Of a stretch of 64,000 bases of DNA, positions 19,303-28,776 are shown in pieces. The position numbers were made by a program, and so were the translations under genes. The first letter of the stretch is position 1; the number at the start of each line of letters is the position of its first letter. Where the stretch lies: NCBI GenBank assembly GCA_963666945.2, contig CAXXRT010000028.1, positions 19,814 through 83,813 of the forward strand, given 5' to 3'. Below the pieces are notes generated by a model. It saw nothing but the letters and a program-made list of their open reading frames with translations. It did no database searches and was not told the DNA's origin. The stretch is from G963666945 sp963666945. Lineage in GTDB: Bacteria; Bacteroidota; Bacteroidia; Bacteroidales; Marinifilaceae.

Positions 19303-19333
19303 CAAAATTAAGCATTTCTTTCTTATACACAAT
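19303..19333 (-). promoter_or_regulatory. Promoter of rpsO
   Basis: On the minus strand, TAATTTTG at 19310-19303 fits TAnnTTTG. ATTG stands 19 nt upstream at 19333-19330, one base from TTTG. The start would fall about 40 nt before the rpsO ATG. Confidence 0.55.
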
Positions 19334-19444
19334 ACAATCAGATCATTTTTTAATTTTTTATGCATTTATATATTATAGAAATTAAAATTATTATTTTTGT
19401 ATATAACTTAAATCGATATTAAACAAACAACACCAACAACAGAA

Positions 19445-20530
19445 ATGCTAAAATATATATTACTACACACTCTATTACTGATATTTACAATTAATTGTTA
19501 CTCACAGGAAGCAAAAATTTCGTTTGAAAAAAGAGAAATAAACTTAGGGAACATAAAAGAAGAAAAAGGAGAAGTTTCTTTCGATTTAAGATTTGCAAAC
19601 ACAGGGAAATCACCTTTACTAATAAGAAACGTAAAAGGATCGTGTGGATGTACTACCCCTGAGTGGTCTAGAAAACCTATCTTACCAGGGGAAAAATCAA
19701 TAATTAAAATCACCATCGATCCTAAAAACCGAAAAGGGACATTTGATAAGAGTGTAACAATAACAACAAACACCTCCCCTGCCTCACACGTTATCCAGAT
19801 AAAAGGGAAAATTATTCCAAGACCCAAAACGGTAATTGATTATTATCCATTAAACATGGATGGCTTAAGATTCAAAAAGGAACACATTCCTTTAATGAAT
19901 ATCACAAACAGCATGAAACTAAACACATCTATAGGGTATATAAACACAAATACAGTTCCATTAAGAATCGAAAGGATAGATAATCTTCAACATATAAAGA
20001 CTAATTATTCGAAGCAAGTAATTCCTCCAAATGAAAAAGGAGAGTTATACATTTATTTTGATGCCAAAGAAAAAAACGATTGGGGATTTACCATAGACAC
20101 CCTTAAATTTTCTATTAATGGAATTCACAAACCCGAGTATATACTTATTGTTTCATCGACAATAAAGGAGGATTTTTCATTGTTGACGCCCGAAGAAAAA
20201 ATAAAAGCTCCAATTGCAATATTTAACCACACTCTATTTAATTTTAATACCGCAGAAAAAGGCAGCATACAAAAAGATAATCTTGAAATTGAAAACAAAG
20301 GTAAGTCCGTACTTATTATAAGAAAAATAATTTGCTCATGTAAAGATATCAATATAACATATTTAAAAAAAGATATCAAACCCGGAGAAAAAACAGAAAT
20401 TTCAATTATTTTTGCAACAAAGAACAGATTGGGACTTCAAAATAAATACATTACTTTTATAACAAACGACCCAAACAAACCGATTGTCAAGTACAAAATA
20501 ACCGGAGTTATACAGAACATAAAAAGATAA
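19445..20530 (+). CDS. Secreted protein with two DUF1573 (ASH-like) domains, copy 1
   Basis: A 361-aa exported protein: residues 1-20 are a signal peptide ending YSQ. An N-terminal immunoglobulin-like DUF1573 domain (about 30-125) carries the family CGC motif at 67-69 (GSCGCTTPEW) and ILPGEKSIIKITIDP. A middle beta-rich stretch follows, then a second DUF1573 domain (about 265-358), where the CGC is reduced to SCKD near residue 297. Function is unknown for the family, which is abundant in Bacteroidota. A periplasmic or outer-membrane role is inferred. It is followed after 6 nt by a paralogue of almost the same length. Confidence 0.85.
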   Translation: MLKYILLHTLLLIFTINCYSQEAKISFEKREINLGNIKEEKGEVSFDLRFANTGKSPLLIRNVKGSCGCTTPEWSRKPILPGEKSIIKITIDPKNRKGTFDKSVTITTNTSPASHVIQIKGKIIPRPKTVIDYYPLNMDGLRFKKEHIPLMNITNSMKLNTSIGYINTNTVPLRIERIDNLQHIKTNYSKQVIPPNEKGELYIYFDAKEKNDWGFTIDTLKFSINGIHKPEYILIVSSTIKEDFSLLTPEEKIKAPIAIFNHTLFNFNTAEKGSIQKDNLEIENKGKSVLIIRKIICSCKDINITYLKKDIKPGEKTEISIIFATKNRLGLQNKYITFITNDPNKPIVKYKITGVIQNIKR

Positions 20531-20536
20531 ATTAAG

Positions 20537-21631
20537 ATGAACCGAATTATTATTACTCTTATTTTTATATTTACAACAACAATTTCTTTTTCACAAAGGT
20601 ACACCCCTTATATTAAATTTGAAAATCCCATACAAAACATAGGGGAAATTCATGAAGAAAATGGATTAGTAAAGATCGAATACAAGTTTACAAATACCGG
20701 GGCAAAACCTTTAATTATAAACAAGATCAACACGTCAACACAAAGACTTGATGTTGATTGGGCAAAGAAACCCATACTCCCCAAAGAAACAGGAACAATA
20801 ACCATCACCTATAATCCCAAAAACAAAAATGGCAGTTTCAACAGAACGGTTACTGTAATATCAAATGCAAAAAACAATGTCAGCATACTAAGGATTTCGG
20901 GAATTGTTATCCCACGTCCACTGACTTTAGAAGAAAAGTATCCACTAATACTGGATGAATTGAGATTCAGAAAAAATGAAAACAGACTTTATTTTAACGA
21001 AATAAAAAACACAGAAAAAAAAACAGATACTATTCATTTTATAAATTACTCAGACAAAGACGTTAAACTTTCTTTCAAACATCTTCCTGACCATATATCT
21101 GTGAAAATTATTCCTGAGAATATAAAGCCCAGAGAAAAAGGAGTAATGGTGATCGAATTCGATGCAACTAAGACCAAAGAATACGGATACACATACGAAC
21201 GCCTTCCTTTAAAGATAAACGAAGAATATAAATACAGCAACAACATAACAGTAAACGCAATTATCGTTGAAGATTTCACAAAACTAACCAAGGAAGAACT
21301 GGCAAAGGCTCCAAAGATAAAATTTAAAGAGACCAGATTCCAGTTTGGATCAGTTGAAGAAGGCAAAAAGGTAACACACAAATTTTATTTTGAGAACATA
21401 GGAAAATCGGACCTTATAATAAGAAAAATAAAAGCAGGCTGCGGATGCACCCCTTTCGTATCTACAAAGAATTTCATAAAGCCAGGAGAATCTTCATTTA
21501 TAGAAGTAACATTCAACTCCAAAAACAGAAGAGGCCGACAGCATAAATTCATTACATTTATATGTAACGATCCTCTTAATCACACTATAAAACTTGAAAT
21601 AATAGGAAACATCACAAATTCGCAACAATAA
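20537..21631 (+). CDS. Secreted protein with two DUF1573 (ASH-like) domains, copy 2
   Basis: A 364-aa paralogue of the preceding gene, in the same operon. A signal peptide (1-20, ending SFSQ) precedes two immunoglobulin-like DUF1573 domains. Here the first domain has lost the CGC motif (NTSTQRLDVDWAKKPILPKE), while the second keeps it near residue 301 (KAGCGCTPFVSTKNFIKPGE). That is the reverse of copy 1, so the pair together holds one intact motif of each kind. Function is unknown. Transcription ends at the hairpin at 21655. Confidence 0.85.
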   Translation: MNRIIITLIFIFTTTISFSQRYTPYIKFENPIQNIGEIHEENGLVKIEYKFTNTGAKPLIINKINTSTQRLDVDWAKKPILPKETGTITITYNPKNKNGSFNRTVTVISNAKNNVSILRISGIVIPRPLTLEEKYPLILDELRFRKNENRLYFNEIKNTEKKTDTIHFINYSDKDVKLSFKHLPDHISVKIIPENIKPREKGVMVIEFDATKTKEYGYTYERLPLKINEEYKYSNNITVNAIIVEDFTKLTKEELAKAPKIKFKETRFQFGSVEEGKKVTHKFYFENIGKSDLIIRKIKAGCGCTPFVSTKNFIKPGESSFIEVTFNSKNRRGRQHKFITFICNDPLNHTIKLEIIGNITNSQQ

Positions 21632-21654
21632 AAACATAACAAAAAACAATAATA

Positions 21655-21694
21655 AGGAGTATAATAAACAAAGCATAATCGAATACTCCTTTTT
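21655..21694 (+). terminator. Terminator of the DUF1573 pair
   Basis: A GGAGTAT/ATACTCC stem with a loop of about 19 nt is followed by T5. It begins 24 nt after the second DUF1573 gene. Confidence 0.6.
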
Positions 21695-21850
21695 CATTAC
21701 AGATCAACATATTATATATTCAAACAGAATAAAAAAGGTTGTATTTTTTCAGTATTAGCTTTTTTTTTCGTAACGTTGTAGTCTGTTAAAAACTGACTAT
21801 TCTATTTTTCAATAAATTGATAGTCATATTATTAACCTAAGTAATATAAT

Positions 21851-23395
21851 ATGTCTTTGAAAAGAAACATTCTTGACTTAAGAAAAAGAAAAGAAAAAGC
21901 ACTTCAGGGCGGTGGTCCTAAAGCCATCGAAAAGCAAGTTGCGATGGGTAAAATGACAGCAAGAGAAAGAATTCAGGCAATTGTTGACGAAGATTCTTTC
22001 ACTGAATATGATCTTTTTGTAGAGCATCAGGCTCGCGAATTTGGAATGGATAAAAAAGTTCTTCACGGAGACGGTGTAATTATCGGAACCGGTAATATCT
22101 ATGGAGAACCTATTTGTATTTTTGCACAAGACTTTACTGTTGCGGGAGGTTCGTTAGGACTAATGCACGCCCGCAAAATCACAAAAATCATGGATCATGC
22201 TCTAAAAATGCGTGTACCCCTAATCGGTATTAACGATTCAGGAGGAGCCCGTATACAGGAAGGTGTTGATTCATTGGCTGGATATGGCGAAATATTTTTT
22301 AGAAATACACAGGCATCGGGAGTAATCCCTCAGCTTTCTGTAATACTAGGTCCATGTGCAGGTGGTGCAGTATATTCACCAGCCTTGACAGACTTTGTAT
22401 TTATGGTGGATAAAGTATCTAAGATGTTTATCACAGGACCTGAGGTAATAAAGACTGTACTAGGAGAAGAGATTTCAATGGAAGAGCTTGGTGGAGCAAA
22501 AGTTCACAGTGAGATAACAGGAAATGCTCACTTCTTTGCAGAAAACGAGGCAGAATGTTTTGAGCAAATCAAAAAGCTTCTTACATTCATTCCATGGAAC
22601 AACTCGGTAAAAGCTAAACCATTCCCAGCTAAGCCACCTAAAAAAGAGTATGTAATTGAAGATATAGTACCATCAGATCCTTCACATCCATACGACATAA
22701 GAGATATTATTCGTTCTATAGCAGATGATTCTGATTTCTTTGAAATCCAGAAAGACTTTGCAGCGAACATAGTAATAGGATTTGGTCGTATCAATGGACA
22801 GACAATAGGATTTGTCGCTAACCAGCCATTGGTTCTTGCAGGTGTACTTGATTGTGATTCTTCAGATAAAGCAGCAAGATTCATTAGATTCTGTGACTCA
22901 TTCAATATTCCAATCGTAACATTGGAAGACATGCCAGGATATCTTCCCGGAGTAGATCAGGAGCATGCAGGTGTTATCAGACACGGAGCAAAAGTTCTTT
23001 ATTCATATTCAGAAGCCAGTGTACCAAAAATCACTGTTATCATCCGTAAGGCATACGGTGGAGGATATATTGCAATGAACTCTCGCCATATGAAGGCTGA
23101 CTTTATGTTTGCATGGCCAACAGCAGAGATAGCTGTCATGGGACCAGAGGGAGCTGCTAATATTATCTTCAGAAAAGAGATTCTGGAAGCAGAAGATCCA
23201 GAAGCAATGCGTAAAGAAAAAGTTGCCGAATACCGTGAGAAATTTGCAAATCCATATGTTGCAGCTTCGAAAGGATATATCGACAGTGTAATTGAACCAG
23301 AGGAAACAAGGAAAATTCTTATCCATTCATTAGAGGTATCATCGAATAAAACAGTGATGACACCAAAGAAAAAACATGGTATTCCTCCATTCTAA
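21851..23395 (+). CDS. Biotin-dependent carboxyltransferase (propionyl/methylmalonyl-CoA type)
   Basis: A 514-aa acyl-CoA carboxyltransferase with both crotonase-like halves. It has the N-terminal MGKMTARERI, the oxyanion-forming INDSGGARIQEGVDSLAGYG and GPCAGGAVYSPALTDF, and the C-terminal DMPGYLPGVDQEHAGVIRHG and RKAYGGGYIAMNS. It moves CO2 between carboxybiotin and an acyl-CoA. The next gene is a biotin carrier, but no biotin carboxylase and no membrane decarboxylase beta subunit is nearby. It could therefore be the alpha subunit of a Na+-pumping methylmalonyl-CoA decarboxylase or part of a carboxylase whose other subunits lie elsewhere. Confidence 0.92.
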   Translation: MSLKRNILDLRKRKEKALQGGGPKAIEKQVAMGKMTARERIQAIVDEDSFTEYDLFVEHQAREFGMDKKVLHGDGVIIGTGNIYGEPICIFAQDFTVAGGSLGLMHARKITKIMDHALKMRVPLIGINDSGGARIQEGVDSLAGYGEIFFRNTQASGVIPQLSVILGPCAGGAVYSPALTDFVFMVDKVSKMFITGPEVIKTVLGEEISMEELGGAKVHSEITGNAHFFAENEAECFEQIKKLLTFIPWNNSVKAKPFPAKPPKKEYVIEDIVPSDPSHPYDIRDIIRSIADDSDFFEIQKDFAANIVIGFGRINGQTIGFVANQPLVLAGVLDCDSSDKAARFIRFCDSFNIPIVTLEDMPGYLPGVDQEHAGVIRHGAKVLYSYSEASVPKITVIIRKAYGGGYIAMNSRHMKADFMFAWPTAEIAVMGPEGAANIIFRKEILEAEDPEAMRKEKVAEYREKFANPYVAASKGYIDSVIEPEETRKILIHSLEVSSNKTVMTPKKKHGIPPF

Positions 23396-23407
23396 AATTA
23401 TTTCGAT

Positions 23408-23722
23408 ATGACTAAAGAAGATTTCAAAAAAATAGTTGTACTTGGAACGGAATATAAGACCAACTTAACTAAGAAATACGAAAACAGGAAAAGTTGGGCA
23501 GCACCAGACCCTAAAAAGATAAGTGCTCATATTCCCGGAACTATTCTGGAAGTTAAAGTTAAAGAAGGTCAGGAAGTAAAGGCCGGCGATAATATTTTAA
23601 TTCTGGAAGCAATGAAAATGAAAAATGAAATTAATGCCCCTTTCGATGGAGTTATTTCAAAAGTTCATGTTGAACCAGGAGAGAAAGTTCCTAAAAATCA
23701 TTTGATGATTGAATTCAAGTAA
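23408..23722 (+). CDS. Biotin carboxyl carrier protein
   Basis: A 104-aa biotinyl-domain protein. The first 35 residues are a charged linker; residues about 36-104 form the biotinyl domain, with the biotinylated Lys in LILEAMKMKNEINAPFDG near residue 76. It starts 12 nt after the carboxyltransferase and would be that enzyme's swinging-arm partner. The gene ends at a terminator, so the two form a complete transcription unit. Confidence 0.92.
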   Translation: MTKEDFKKIVVLGTEYKTNLTKKYENRKSWAAPDPKKISAHIPGTILEVKVKEGQEVKAGDNILILEAMKMKNEINAPFDGVISKVHVEPGEKVPKNHLMIEFK

Positions 23723-23730
23723 ATATATAA

Positions 23731-23762
23731 AAGAGGTTATCTAATAGATAGCCTCTTTTCTT
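23731..23762 (+). terminator. Terminator of the carboxyltransferase/biotin carrier operon
   Basis: A 12-bp stem (23731-23742 with 23747-23758, one G-T pair) with a 4-nt loop is followed by T-rich sequence. It begins 8 nt after the stop. Confidence 0.85.
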
Positions 23763-23876
23763 TTAAAATAGTTCACTATCCTAATAACTTTCCAAGTGTT
23801 TTGCTCTAACATTTTGTAGAATTATTTCTTCTTACTATTTTTATACTTTGCTAAATATAAAATAAATAAATACGCT

Positions 23877-24803
23877 ATGTCTTTTTTTGAAACTATTGAT
23901 ATTGTAAAGAACTATGCTCACCATAAGGCATTGGATAAAGTATCCATAAACATACCGGAGGGTTCGATATACGGACTATTAGGTCCTAACGGAGCAGGAA
24001 AAACATCATTAATAAGGATAATCAACCAGATCACAGCTCCCGACTCCGGCACAATACTTTTTAAAGGCAAGGAGCTAAAGCCAGAGGATGTTAATAATAT
24101 TGGATATCTTCCAGAGGAAAGAGGTCTTTATAAAAAGATGAAAGTCGGCGAACAGGCAGTTTATCTTTCTATGCTTAAAGGATTATCAAAAAAAGAAGCA
24201 GTGAGTAAACTAAAGATGTGGTTTGAAAAATTCGAAATACAGGAATGGTGGGATAAAAAGGTGGAAGAACTATCAAAAGGGATGCAGCAGAAGATTCAGT
24301 TTATAGTTACTATACTTCATGAACCTAAGCTTTTGATCTTTGATGAGCCATTCAGTGGTTTTGATCCCATAAATGCCAATCTTCTAAAACATGAGATTCT
24401 TGAATTAAGAGATAAGGGAGCTACTGTTATTTTCTCAACCCACAATATGTCGTCGGTCGAAGAAATATGTTCTGATATAGCATTAATAAATAATTCGAAA
24501 AAAATAGTTGAAGGTCCTGTTAGTGAAATAAGAGAGAAATACAGTTCGAATACCTTTGAGATAATTTATAAAGGCGAACTCGAAAAAAAGGACATCTTGT
24601 TTAACGAATTTGAGTTGATTAAGGAATTCAGTGAAAAAGATAAAAAAATAATGGAACTGAAAGATATTAATAATATTGGAGCAAACAACTTGCTAAAACA
24701 GATTATAAATAATGCACAAATTGTTTCGTTCAGGGAAATTATCCCGGGTATGAATGATATATTTATTAAACTGGTGAAAGAAGGATATATAGCTAACAAT
24801 TAA
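23877..24803 (+). CDS. ABC transporter ATP-binding protein, NatA-like
   Basis: A 308-aa ABC ATPase with Walker A GPNGAGKTSL (about 36-45), the Q-loop region GYLPEERGLYKKMKVGEQ, signature ELSKGMQQK, Walker B LLIFDEPFSGFDP and the H-loop FSTHNMSS. The DUF4162-type C-terminal domain (about 225-300) is typical of Na+ and drug exporters of the NatA class. The permease follows after 10 nt. Together they would form an inner-membrane exporter; the substrate is unknown. Confidence 0.92.
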   Translation: MSFFETIDIVKNYAHHKALDKVSINIPEGSIYGLLGPNGAGKTSLIRIINQITAPDSGTILFKGKELKPEDVNNIGYLPEERGLYKKMKVGEQAVYLSMLKGLSKKEAVSKLKMWFEKFEIQEWWDKKVEELSKGMQQKIQFIVTILHEPKLLIFDEPFSGFDPINANLLKHEILELRDKGATVIFSTHNMSSVEEICSDIALINNSKKIVEGPVSEIREKYSSNTFEIIYKGELEKKDILFNEFELIKEFSEKDKKIMELKDINNIGANNLLKQIINNAQIVSFREIIPGMNDIFIKLVKEGYIANN

Positions 24804-24813
24804 TCTTTACACA

Positions 24814-26154
24814 ATGAATAAGATACTTATAATAATAAAAAGAGAATTTCTTACAAGGGTTAAAAAGAAATCATTTTTACTGGTCACCATATTAGTACCT
24901 ATTCTAATGGCAGGATTCTATGCTTTTATGGTATGGATGATGCTAAAAGAGGATACAGAAAAGCGTAATATAGCGGTAATAAATAAGTCGAATATAGAAC
25001 AGATAGTTAATTCAAACGAATATACTACATTCGAATATAATAACGATAAGGACTTTGAGGCATCTAAACAGGGGTTTATTGATAAAGGATACTATGCAGT
25101 ACTTTATATTCCTGAAGATTTAATGGAAAAAAACGAAGCAGAATTATTTTCTCTTAAACAGATTCCTATGGATCTGAAATCTTCTATTTCTTCAGAGATA
25201 AGGGATAAAATTGAGCGCATAAAAAGAGATAAGATAATTCAGGAAACGGGTGTACCTGACTTAGAAAAGAAATTAGCAGCAACAAAGACCAGCATATACC
25301 TGAAAACTATGAAGCTGGAAGAAGGTGGCGAAGCAAAAGAGAGCTCTTCTGAAGTGACCTCAGTAATAGGAATTATTGGAGGATTTATAATTTATATTTT
25401 TATCCTGATATACTGTACACAGGTAATGAGAGGAGTAATAGAAGAAAAGAGCAATCGAATAATTGAGGTTATTGTATCTTCAGTAAAACCTTTCCAGTTA
25501 ATGATGGGAAAAATTATTGGTATAGCCATGGTGGGTTTGCTACAATTCCTTATATGGATTGTTCTTTCCGGTATTATTGTGTTTTCTGTACAGGCATTAC
25601 TAATACCAGATATAGATATTGAATCTATAAGGCAATCTGGAGCAAACCTTTCGGCAATAGCACAAAATTCAAATATCGATATTGATCAGGCTAAAATGTT
25701 GAGCAGTATAGTTAAGACTATCGATCCAAGTTTTATCTTAAGTTATCTTGCTGCTTTTTTATTCTATTTTATAGGAGGATACCTTCTTTACGCAGCATTA
25801 TTTGCTGCCATTGGAGCAGCAGTAGATAATGAAACAGAGACACAACAATTTATGACACCGTTGGCTATTATTCTGGCTATATCATTATACATGGGATTTG
25901 GAGTGATGAGAAGCCCTGAGAGCTCTATGGCTGTTTGGGCGTCTATAGTACCATTTACCTCCCCTATTGTTATGCTCGTTAGAATTCCGTTTGGGGTACC
26001 AACTATTCAGTTAGTTTCCTCAATTATTATTCTTATAGCCTCATTTTTTGCCCTTACATGGCTATCGGGCAAGATATACAGAACTGGAATTCTGATGTAC
26101 GGTAAAAAAATCACCTACAAAGAACTTTGGAAATGGATTAAATATAAACACTAA
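24814..26154 (+). CDS. ABC-2 type transporter permease, NatB-like
   Basis: A 446-aa permease: an N-terminal membrane segment (about 20-42), a large extracytoplasmic loop (about 45-180) and a C-terminal block of five or six membrane helices (about 185-430). It contains the EEKSNRIIEVIVSSVKPFQLMMGKI segment, in part, that is characteristic of ABC2_membrane_3 permeases. It pairs with the ATPase just upstream in an exporter of unknown substrate; Na+, lipid or peptide export have all been proposed for the class. Confidence 0.9.
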   Translation: MNKILIIIKREFLTRVKKKSFLLVTILVPILMAGFYAFMVWMMLKEDTEKRNIAVINKSNIEQIVNSNEYTTFEYNNDKDFEASKQGFIDKGYYAVLYIPEDLMEKNEAELFSLKQIPMDLKSSISSEIRDKIERIKRDKIIQETGVPDLEKKLAATKTSIYLKTMKLEEGGEAKESSSEVTSVIGIIGGFIIYIFILIYCTQVMRGVIEEKSNRIIEVIVSSVKPFQLMMGKIIGIAMVGLLQFLIWIVLSGIIVFSVQALLIPDIDIESIRQSGANLSAIAQNSNIDIDQAKMLSSIVKTIDPSFILSYLAAFLFYFIGGYLLYAALFAAIGAAVDNETETQQFMTPLAIILAISLYMGFGVMRSPESSMAVWASIVPFTSPIVMLVRIPFGVPTIQLVSSIIILIASFFALTWLSGKIYRTGILMYGKKITYKELWKWIKYKH

Positions 26155-26163
26155 TACTACATT

Positions 26164-26206
26164 AAAAGGCAATATCAAAGACATATCGATATTGCCTTTT
26201 ATTTTT
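26164..26206 (+). terminator. Terminator of the NatAB-like operon
   Basis: An exact 13-bp stem (26164-26176 with 26188-26200) is followed by ATTTTT. It begins 9 nt after the permease stop. Confidence 0.9.
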
Positions 26207-26365
26207 CTTCAGTCCCCTCCTCACTTTTGCTTTTTTATTTAGATGGCAAACTCTTGCATTTATATTCAAACAGAATTTAGACAAACAAACATAATCGACA
26301 CCTATAAATTAAGGTACATTAAAGTATTTTTAGTAATATTACATATACTTTAAAAAACAGATATA

Positions 26366-27516
26366 ATGGATAGAATTCTTGTTATTGATGACGAAAGAAG
26401 CATAAGAAATACCCTTAAAGATATACTTGAATTTGAGAAATATGAAGTTCAAACTGCAGAGAATGGTCTGGAAGGTTTGAGTTTTATAAAATCAAACACC
26501 TTTAATATTGTTTTTTGCGACATAAAAATGCCCCAGATGGATGGGCTTGAGGTACTGGAAAAAATAAAAAATATAAAACCTGATCTTCCTGTAATAATGA
26601 TCTCAGGTCACGGCTCTATTGACACAGCTGTAGAAGCCATAAAAAAAGGAGCTTTCGATTTTATTGAAAAACCCCTTGACTTAAACAGGATATTAATCAC
26701 AATAAAAAATGCTACTGAAAAAACGGAATTAATAACCAAGACAAAAGAACTGGAGCAAAAGGTAAGCAAAAATTTTGAGATGATTGGAACGTCCCCAGCT
26801 CTTCTAAAAATAAGAGATATAATAGACAAGGTAGCACCTACCGATGCAAAGATATTAATTACCGGAGACAATGGAACAGGGAAAGAATTAGTGGCAAGAC
26901 AAATACATGAAAAAAGTTCAAGATCAGATAATCCATTTATTGAAGTCAATTGTGCAGCCATACCAGGGGAACTTATAGAAAGTGAACTTTTCGGACACGA
27001 GAAGGGTGCATTTACCTCGGCAATAAAGCAAAAGAAAGGGAAATTTGAGCAAGCCAACGGAGGGACACTCTTTTTGGATGAAATTGGAGATATGAGTCTT
27101 AAGGCACAGGCAAAAGTATTAAGATCACTTCAGGAAAATATTATAACTCGTGTTGGTGGAGATAAGAACATAAAAGTTGATGTTAGAATAATAGCAGCAA
27201 CAAATAAGAATTTACTTGAAGAAATTGAGAAAAACAACTTCAGGGAAGATCTTTACCATAGGTTAAGTGTAATAATTATAAATGTTCCGTCTTTAAAAGA
27301 CAGGAAAGAAGATATCCCCGAACTGGTCAGATATTTTATAGGATTAATATGTGATGAGATGAGAATTCCCCCCAAAGAAATTTCAGATGAAGCGATATCT
27401 GCCTTACAGGAAAAAAATTGGACAGGAAATATAAGAGAACTAAGAAATGTGACTGAAAGGTTGATAATTCTTGGGGTAAAACTATATCAAAAGAGGATAT
27501 TAATTTATATTTATAA
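26366..27516 (+). CDS. NtrC-type response regulator without DNA-binding domain, frame broken near its end
   Basis: Residues 1-120 are a receiver domain (VIDDERS, phospho-acceptor Asp in VFCDIKMPQMDG, Lys in IEKPLDLNR). Residues about 140-375 are an AAA+ domain with GDNGTGKELVA as Walker A, FLDEIGDM as Walker B and NIRELRNVTERL. The sigma-54 contact loop reads GAFTSA instead of GAFTGA. In the given sequence the frame continues into hydF. Adding one G to the G4 run (27473-27476) gives LGGKTISKEDINLYL and a stop at 27516, about 383 aa. This is the usual end of a Bacteroidota subfamily that lacks the Fis-type helix-turn-helix. Confidence 0.85.
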
Positions 27517-27547
27517 TTATTTTTGTGAAAGAAGAAATAATTTATCC

Positions 27548-28747
27548 ATGCAAAAGACTAAAGATAGTAAGACACATATAGGAATATATGGAAGAAGAAA
27601 TAATGGAAAAAGTTCAATTATTAATACTCTTGCAAATCAAGATATAGCAATTGTATCTGATGTAGCAGGAACAACAACCGATCCCGTAAAAAAATCGTTT
27701 GAGATTCTTGATTATGCACCCGTTATATTGATTGATACTGCAGGTATCGATGATCAGGGAAGTCTTGGAAAGAAAAGAGTTGAAAAATCTCTGGAAACTA
27801 TACCCAATATAGATCTTGGCATAATAGTAATAACAGACAACTGCTTTAAAGAGTATGAGGAAGAGTTGGTAAATGAATTTGAATATTTCGATACTCCATT
27901 CTTTATAATACACAATAAATCGGACATTTCCCCTCTTAAAGAAGAATTCAAAAAAGAAATTGAGGATAAATACAGAACTAAGGTTATTGAATATTCTACA
28001 ATTGATAATCCTGATAATGAGACATTAATCAAGACAATAAAAGAAACTGCACCAGAAAGCTCGATGATTACACCCTCTATTATTGGGGATCTTTTAAATC
28101 CCGGAGACATAGTGATGTTAATCACCCCTATTGATTCAGAAGCTCCATCGGGAAGGATGATTTTGCCACAGGTTCAACTCATTAGAGATGTTCTTGATAA
28201 TAAATGTATAAACATAGTTCTTCAACCTGAGGAAATCAAAGATTTTTTTAAGAACAACAATATAAAACCCAAACTGGCAATCACAGATAGTCAGGTTTTT
28301 GAATTGGCTGACAAACTTGTACCTAAGGAAATTCCTCTTACAAGTTTCAGTACTGTTCTGGCAAGACATAAGGGTGATTTCAAAAATTACATAAAAGGCA
28401 CTCCTGCTATTGATAATTTAAAAGACGGTGACAGAGTACTTATACTTGAATCCTGTTCTCATCATGTTTCTTGCGAAGATATTGGAAGATATAAACTGCC
28501 TGCGTGGATTAAAAAATATACAGGTAAAAACATTGAATTTGAAATAGTTGCTGGTCTTTCTGCAATTAACAGACCTATTAAGGAATATGCCATGGTAATA
28601 CAATGCGGTGGGTGTATGATTACTAAGCGTCAGATAAGAAACAGGTTGCTAGCTGCTGTAAAAGCCGGTGTTCCGGTGTCGAATTACGGACTGGCAATCG
28701 CTTATATGCACGGAATATACCACAGGGCTGTTGCACCATTTTTATAA
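27548..28747 (+). CDS. hydF: [FeFe]-hydrogenase maturation GTPase HydF
   Basis: HydF is the scaffold on which HydE and HydG build the diiron centre before it is passed to the hydrogenase. From the ATG at 27548 the protein is 399 aa. It has an N-terminal GTPase (GRRNNGKSSI, DVAGTTTDPV, IDTAGID), a dimerisation domain, and a C-terminal cluster domain with a C-x-H motif (ESCSHHVSCEDIGRYKLP, near 301) and CxxC (QCGGCM, near 353). The usual HCxxC His is Gln here. hydE, hydG and a hydrogenase are not in the window. In the raw frame it is joined to the preceding regulator by a one-base break. Confidence 0.92.
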   Translation: MQKTKDSKTHIGIYGRRNNGKSSIINTLANQDIAIVSDVAGTTTDPVKKSFEILDYAPVILIDTAGIDDQGSLGKKRVEKSLETIPNIDLGIIVITDNCFKEYEEELVNEFEYFDTPFFIIHNKSDISPLKEEFKKEIEDKYRTKVIEYSTIDNPDNETLIKTIKETAPESSMITPSIIGDLLNPGDIVMLITPIDSEAPSGRMILPQVQLIRDVLDNKCINIVLQPEEIKDFFKNNNIKPKLAITDSQVFELADKLVPKEIPLTSFSTVLARHKGDFKNYIKGTPAIDNLKDGDRVLILESCSHHVSCEDIGRYKLPAWIKKYTGKNIEFEIVAGLSAINRPIKEYAMVIQCGGCMITKRQIRNRLLAAVKAGVPVSNYGLAIAYMHGIYHRAVAPFL

Positions 28748-28776
28748 TTTGAATAAAAGATATTTGATAATAACAC

